DNA from: Blastocatellia bacterium AA13
GTDB taxonomy: Bacteria; Acidobacteriota; Blastocatellia; UBA7656
Assembly: GCA_003222245.1 (NCBI GenBank)
Contig: QHVH01000012.1
Span: forward strand, 1-64,000
Reading direction: 5' to 3'
DNA: 64,000 nucleotides
The notes under the pieces were generated by a model that saw nothing but the letters and a program-made list of their open reading frames with translations, did no database searches and was not told the origin of the DNA. The translations under genes were made by a program, and so were the position numbers. Each line of letters opens with the position of its first letter. The stretch's first letter is position 1. This document shows, one piece after another, positions 59,138 through 64,000 of this stretch.

Positions 59138-62100
59138 TCAATTAACCAGGCCGGGCCCTTCGGCGGCCTTTCGCCTGTCTCGAGCTCTCGCCTTTCGTCT
59201 TTCGCCGCGGCTCTGGCGCTCGTCGAAATCAGCCTTTTCGTCCTGATCTTTCGTGAGCAGCTTTGCGAGACCGCCGACCGTTGCGCCTTCGAAGATCATT
59301 GCGGGAGGTATCTCGACATCGAATTCCTTGCCTAGACTGGACAACACTTGAATCGCCGAGAGCGAATCGCCGCCCAGCTCAAAGAAATTATCGTGAATAC
59401 CAACTTGCTCGGCTCCGAGCACCTCTTGCCAGATTCGAGCGATGGCGCGCTCCGTCTTGCTTACTGGCGGAAGGTAAGGCGTATCCGCGCCGCGCGCCGC
59501 GCCGTTGACCTTTGCGGGTGTTCTTACACGCCTTATTGCATCCAACTCGCGTTTATCGGCGGCGCGGCCTGCTTCTTCGATCATCTGCCCGAGGTCGCGC
59601 GCGGCGACGATGATCTGTGCCATGGAACGTTGCGACAGAATGCGGCGGAGGGCTTCAACGCCTTCGGTCGGCCGAATCGAACCCATCATCTCCAGCGAGG
59701 CGTCTCCGGAACCGGCGGCCGCTGGATGAGCGCTCGATGATGCGGCGGCGGCGATACGCTGCCGCCCTACTGCCAACTGGCCCTTCGTGCGTATCTCGTC
59801 GGTTGGATCGTTGACCTGCTTCTGGCCGAAGCCGTCAACTTCGATCAATCCCAGTCCTCGCTCGTCGAGCAGCCTTATGTCGAAGTTGATCGTTTCTTTT
59901 CCAGGGCTCTCGTCCGCCTTGTACCGTGCGTAGCCGTAGATGCGCCGCGGCGTGTCGCCTTTGATCCTTAGTTTTTTATAGGTGAACGGCAGGTAAGGAC
60001 CTGTAGTCAGGAATTTCTTAGCCAGTCCTGTCGTCCGGTCGAGCAAAGCGGGATGGAATTTGAACAGCTCGAAATCGGATGAAAAGATTTCAGGTATCTC
60101 GAGCGGAACCAGCAACTCGTTCGTTCCGAGATAGACCTGACGAGCGCTCTGCCATCGCGGCCCCAGATTATCGTCGCGCTCCTCTTCGCTCAAGTGAATC
60201 TCTTTGAGATTGCACCGCTGCCGTATCGAGGCGATGTCATACCACGAGGGCGCCTCGGGCGCGATCAGTTTTACGCGGCCGATCGCGTAGACTTCGAGCG
60301 ACTCGCTGGTTCCGTTCGATCCTTCGGCTGGGCTTCTGACGGTGAATTTGAATTCCTCTCCGTCTTTTTCGAGTTCCAGCCGGACCTCGCGCTTGTGCTT
60401 GACGTCGACTTTGAGCAGGGCCGTAAAGAATACGTCGTTGAACTCGAGCATTCGGCCGTTTGCGCGATCGCCGATTGCGGCGCGCACCATCTCGAAGTAA
60501 GCGACTCCGGGTATCACCGGATGTCCGACAATTCTATGCTCGTCGAGCACCCAATGCTTTTCCGGGCTGAACTCGGTTATATAAACTTCGCGGCCATCCT
60601 CTCCGATTTCAGACCGCTCCAACAAAGGATGATCGACTGGCGGCGCTTGACGAGGGCGGCCGTTGAGGCTGGCCAATCTGGAGGCCGCCATACCAACCTC
60701 TTCCCACGCGCACCAATTTATCGAAAAGGCCAGGGCGCCGGTCTTCTTCCGATAATAGGATGCGAAGGCATCAAGAAAGGCATTGGCGGCGGTGTAATCA
60801 ACCTGGCCAAACCGGCCGATCACCGAGCTCAACGAAGAGAAGAGCACCAGGAAATCGGGCGGCGAATCCTCGAGCACGCGCTCGAGCACGCGAGCGCCGG
60901 TGATCTTCGGCGCAAGGATCGATTCGACGGCTTCGCGCGACTTCAGTTGAATCACGCCTCCGCCGGGAATTCCAGCGGCGTGAATCACTCCATTGAGGCG
61001 GCCGAACTCGTCGCGCGCGCGCGCAACGACGCGGCGCATCGCCTGCTCATCGGAGACATCCGCGGATAATATGAGGACCCGCGATCCGGCCTCTTCCATC
61101 GCCTGGATGCGGCGTATCCTTCCGCTTGTTTCACCTTCCGGTTCGCCTGCGAGAATGCTGTCCCATTGTTCTTTACCTGGGAAAGGCGTTCGACTCACCA
61201 GTATCAAGCGAGCTTGGACCGTTTGGGCCAGAAGCGCCGCCGCCTCCAGACCCAATCCGCCCATACCGCCGGTTATCAGGTAACAGCCCTTTTGCCTTAG
61301 CAACGAAGAGCCGTTCGACGGTTCAAAGAGCTTCGCCGCCTCGTGACTCTGAATCCAGCGCCGCCCCGCGCGATAAGCGACTACAAGATCGCCTTGCCGC
61401 GCATTCGCCTCTAAAAGGATCTGCCTGGCGAGCCATTCTTCCTGCCAGGTATTCGCCGCAGGAATACCCATGTCGATGCTGCGACACTCCAGGTTGGGAT
61501 ATTCACGCGGCAGTACAAGACATGGGCCCACTACCGTCGCTCTCTCCGGCCAGAGCCAATCCGATCCTTCGACCTGTCGTATTCCGTTTGAGACTACCGT
61601 AAGACTCGTCTTATCGGTGATGCCCGAGCGCCCGAAGGCCTGGGCCAGCGAAAGCAGGCTGAAGAATCCGTTGTTCAACGCAGGGCTTGAAGCCGCGGAG
61701 TCGCGCGCGTCTATGAGACTCCAGAAATGAACGATGCGATTCGGGTGAACGCCGCGGCCCGTGACCTCTTTCATCAGGCGGTCATAATCTTCCGAGCTAG
61801 CGGGATCGAATTCGAAATTGCTCTCATCGACGGCTCGAAATTCCGGGCCGGGTCGAACCGAGATCAACTGTTCGGAACTGTGCGTCAGTTTTTCGACAAC
61901 AGCTTCGGCGACGGGACCTTCGACGAATACCAGCCATGCAGTTCCACTCCTGGAGGCAGTCTTACCGCCTTCCGTCAGCGGAGCCGTTTCCTTCCACGCC
62001 GGCGTGTAGAACCAATCTTCAAGGGCGCGCCGCCCACGATCACCGCGGCTTGCGCCAACCGAGTTGGACGGACGCAAATCTACCCAGTAACGCTGCCGAT

Positions 62101-64000
62101 CGAATTGATAAGTCGGCAGCGGCAGACGACGCCGCTTTTCGCCCGCGCAGAAGCTGCTCCAGTCAGGCTCGATGCCCGCGAGCCACAATCTTCCGAGTGT
62201 ATTGAGGAGAAATGCCGTGTCAGGCTCCTGTTCTTTTGGATGACGGATCGACGGCGCCATCAACTGCGTCGGCTTCTTGGCAGGATGCCATCGAGCGAGG
62301 CTTCGCAAGGTGCGGCCCGGCCCAACCTCAAGGAATACGGCGTCGGGATCGTCCAGAAGCTCCGCCAATCCATCCGCGAAGCGAACGGTGCTTCGCAGGT
62401 GCCTGGCCCAGTAAGCCGGATCAGTAGCTTCGGCGGCGGTGATCCTCGCCCCGGTCACGTTTGAGATGAACGGAATTCGCGGTTCGCTGAAAGTGATACG
62501 GCGGGCTTCTTCAAGAAAGGGCTCGATGGCAGGTTCCATCATTGCCGAATGAAACGCGTGAGAAGTGTTTAGCCCGCGGCATTCCACTCCTTCGCCCGAA
62601 AGCTTAGTTTCGAGCCGCGCTATCGCGGCCGAATCGCCTGAAACCACACACTGGCCGGGTCCATTCACCGCGGCCAACGACAGATCCGGCCCCATCAATT
62701 CGCGAACGCGAGTTTCGGATGAGGAGACGGCAAGCATCGACCCACGCGGCAGCGCCTGAATAAGGCGGGCGCGCGCGGAGATCAACCTGAGCGCGTCTTC
62801 AAGCGTGAAGACGCCTGCCAGACATGCCGCCACATACTCGCCGACGCTATGGCCGATCATCACATCGGGTGTTATCGACCATTCAGCAAGCAGCTTCGCC
62901 AGCGCGTATTCGATCACGAAGAGAGCCGGCTGCGTGTACAACGTCTCATTCAGCCTTTCGTCCTGACCGTCTTCCGCAAAGATCACTTCTCTTAGATCCA
63001 CTCCCAGCAGCGGCTTCAGCAATTCGACGCACGAATCCACCTGCGCTTTGAATACAGGCTCTTCGTCATAGAGTCCGCGGGCCATGTTCACGTATTGGGA
63101 ACCCTGGCCCGGGAACATGAACGCGAGCGGCCGATGCCCCGATTCGTGCAGTTGAGTAGCCACCCTTTGAGGGTTCAGCGATTCGAGCGCCGTGATCGCA
63201 TCGCTTACGTCAGAACAGACGACCATGCGCCGATGCTCGTAAGCTCTCCTGCCGACTCGCAATGTGTGAGCGACGTCGGCCAGATTGATGGAGGGATTTT
63301 TTTTCAAGAACTCCGCGACCTTCGATGACGCAGCCTCCAAAGCGGGTGCGGTTCTGGCGGAGAGAACCAGTAGCTGAGCGCTTCTTGAAGGTCCTGATTC
63401 GGCTGCGGCGGGCGCCTCTTCCAGCACAACGTGAACGTTTGCGCCGCCAAGTCCAAACGAGCTGACGCCGGCTCTTCGCGGCGTATGTCCCGGCCGCCAG
63501 GGTTGAAGCCGATTGCTCACGTAAAAAGGCGAGCTCGGCATGTCGATGCTGGGATTGGGCGCTTCGAAGTGAAGGCTTGGCGGAATCATCTTATGATGCA
63601 GCATCAACGCGGTTTTGATCAGGCCCGCCACTCCAGATGCCGTGTCCAGATGCCCGACCGCCGTCTTAACCGATCCAAGCGCGCAGAATCCCTTTCTTTG
63701 CGTGCCGAGCCGGAAGGCTTTGGTTAGCGCTTCAAACTCGATGGGGTCGCCCAGCGTCGTCCCAGTGCCGTGGGCTTCGATGTAGGTCACGCTGTCGGGG
63801 CTCACATCCGCCACTCCCTGGGCCAGCGCGATTACCTCCGCCTGACTATCCACGCTCGGAGCGGTGTAGCCGGCTTTCAAAGCGCCATCATTATTAATAG
63901 CGGAGCCTCGAATCACCGCCCATATAGTGTCGCCGGCTTCGACTGCGTCCTGATAGCGCTTCAATACGACAACTCCGACACCGTTGCCGCTCACAGTACC
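59138..64000 (-). CDS. Type I PKS, KS(partial)-AT-KR-DH-T, 5' end beyond window
   Basis: The reading frame runs off the right edge; the apparent GTG start at 63994 is inside the KS (GTVSGNGVGVVVLKR), so the N-terminus is missing. The KS part has EAHGTGTTLGDP near 63765 and SVKTAVGHLDTA. The AT has GHSVGEYVAA near 62850 and HAFHSAMM near 62555, giving malonyl-CoA. The KR has GGMGGLG near 61270 and DYTAANAF near 60800; an LDD motif is absent. After the KR, rather than before it, comes a DH-like region with HRIVGHPVIPG near 60530 and HPALLDRTTG near 60050. The carrier has GGDSLSAIQV near 59375. A KR-before-DH order is unusual. The module could give an enoyl or hydroxyacyl unit. An earlier module must lie outside the window. 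Confidence 0.95.
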   Translation of the reverse strand, partial: GTVSGNGVGVVVLKRYQDAVEAGDTIWAVIRGSAINNDGALKAGYTAPSVDSQAEVIALAQGVADVSPDSVTYIEAHGTGTTLGDPIEFEALTKAFRLGTQRKGFCALGSVKTAVGHLDTASGVAGLIKTALMLHHKMIPPSLHFEAPNPSIDMPSSPFYVSNRLQPWRPGHTPRRAGVSSFGLGGANVHVVLEEAPAAAESGPSRSAQLLVLSARTAPALEAASSKVAEFLKKNPSINLADVAHTLRVGRRAYEHRRMVVCSDVSDAITALESLNPQRVATQLHESGHRPLAFMFPGQGSQYVNMARGLYDEEPVFKAQVDSCVELLKPLLGVDLREVIFAEDGQDERLNETLYTQPALFVIEYALAKLLAEWSITPDVMIGHSVGEYVAACLAGVFTLEDALRLISARARLIQALPRGSMLAVSSSETRVRELMGPDLSLAAVNGPGQCVVSGDSAAIARLETKLSGEGVECRGLNTSHAFHSAMMEPAIEPFLEEARRITFSEPRIPFISNVTGARITAAEATDPAYWARHLRSTVRFADGLAELLDDPDAVFLEVGPGRTLRSLARWHPAKKPTQLMAPSIRHPKEQEPDTAFLLNTLGRLWLAGIEPDWSSFCAGEKRRRLPLPTYQFDRQRYWVDLRPSNSVGASRGDRGRRALEDWFYTPAWKETAPLTEGGKTASRSGTAWLVFVEGPVAEAVVEKLTHSSEQLISVRPGPEFRAVDESNFEFDPASSEDYDRLMKEVTGRGVHPNRIVHFWSLIDARDSAASSPALNNGFFSLLSLAQAFGRSGITDKTSLTVVSNGIRQVEGSDWLWPERATVVGPCLVLPREYPNLECRSIDMGIPAANTWQEEWLARQILLEANARQGDLVVAYRAGRRWIQSHEAAKLFEPSNGSSLLRQKGCYLITGGMGGLGLEAAALLAQTVQARLILVSRTPFPGKEQWDSILAGEPEGETSGRIRRIQAMEEAGSRVLILSADVSDEQAMRRVVARARDEFGRLNGVIHAAGIPGGGVIQLKSREAVESILAPKITGARVLERVLEDSPPDFLVLFSSLSSVIGRFGQVDYTAANAFLDAFASYYRKKTGALAFSINWCAWEEVGMAASRLASLNGRPRQAPPVDHPLLERSEIGEDGREVYITEFSPEKHWVLDEHRIVGHPVIPGVAYFEMVRAAIGDRANGRMLEFNDVFFTALLKVDVKHKREVRLELEKDGEEFKFTVRSPAEGSNGTSESLEVYAIGRVKLIAPEAPSWYDIASIRQRCNLKEIHLSEEERDDNLGPRWQSARQVYLGTNELLVPLEIPEIFSSDFELFKFHPALLDRTTGLAKKFLTTGPYLPFTYKKLRIKGDTPRRIYGYARYKADESPGKETINFDIRLLDERGLGLIEVDGFGQKQVNDPTDEIRTKGQLAVGRQRIAAAASSSAHPAAAGSGDASLEMMGSIRPTEGVEALRRILSQRSMAQIIVAARDLGQMIEEAGRAADKRELDAIRRVRTPAKVNGAARGADTPYLPPVSKTERAIARIWQEVLGAEQVGIHDNFFELGGDSLSAIQVLSSLGKEFDVEIPPAMIFEGATVGGLAKLLTKDQDEKADFDERQSRGERRKARARDRRKAAEGPGLVN

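Noticed and set aside
59138-63994. GTG at 63994 as a true start of PKS1
   Set aside because: The frame is open to the window edge and the codon sits inside the conserved KS segment GTVSGNGVG.

Overview
The window is most of a very large PKS/NRPS biosynthetic gene cluster. Nearly everything from about 5.6 kb to the right edge lies on the minus strand, so transcription runs right to left. The cluster continues past the right end, where the first PKS gene is cut inside its ketosynthase. A 20-repeat CRISPR array lies just beyond the 3' end of the cluster, at 3.76-5.18 kb. The first 3.1 kb holds unrelated small genes. The organism is most likely an uncultured Acidobacteriota, perhaps Blastocatellia. 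The reasons are a MacB-type permease of the acidobacterial duplicated orphan permease (ADOP) family without an ATPase, a TPR protein of a type I associate with that group, moderately high GC, and many intergenic palindromic repeats. This assignment is inference from gene content.

Layout: 0-3.1 kb, a small secreted protein, a TPR protein, an AraC-type regulator and an XRE-like HTH protein. 3.3-5.5 kb, a terminator-like hairpin, degenerate repeats, the CRISPR array and its presumed leader, with no cas genes. 5.6-20.6 kb, two NRPS genes: C-A-T-C-A-T-C, and FAAL-T-C-A[luciferase-like monooxygenase]-T. 21-27.5 kb, an MFS exporter, a CmlA-like metallo-beta-lactamase-fold protein, a methyltransferase and the ADOP permease. 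27.8-38.6 kb, an unusual tailoring block: free-standing condensation domain, two Gfo/Idh/MocA proteins, a degenerate AlaRS-like protein, a DegT/DnrJ aminotransferase, a short AlaRS and two radical SAM/SPASM proteins. 38.7-44.6 kb, a sulfotransferase, a GT2 glycosyltransferase and a GDP-heptose set (GmhA, HddA, fused HddC-GmhB). 45.2-64 kb, a ferritin-like DUF455 protein, a hybrid T-aminotransferase-C-A-T-C-A-T protein, a KS-AT PKS and a 5'-truncated KS-AT-KR-DH-T PKS.

Reading by eye, the adenylation pockets suggest Thr and Asn in the hybrid protein, Gly in the monooxygenase-split domain, and Val plus a proline-like but atypical pocket in the last NRPS. PKS2 (KS-AT) needs the carrier and aminotransferase at the start of the hybrid protein, an iturin/mycosubtilin-like way of making a beta-amino acyl unit. 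The FAAL protein is a second entry point that loads a fatty acid onto a probable glycine module. Tailoring genes predict beta-hydroxylation (CmlA-like), another diiron oxidation (DUF455), methylation, sulfation and heptosylation. Neither the colinear order nor the number of products can be settled from the window, and no thioesterase is present.

The most novel part is the 27.8-38.6 kb block. It pairs a short, intact-looking AlaRS with a paralogue that has lost the class II motif 3 arginine but kept its tRNA-domain arginine-rich helix. These sit beside a lone condensation domain and two radical SAM enzymes, which suggests self-resistance, an alanyl-tRNA-dependent step, or both. Short tandem duplications also recur throughout the window, both between genes and in frame inside linkers.
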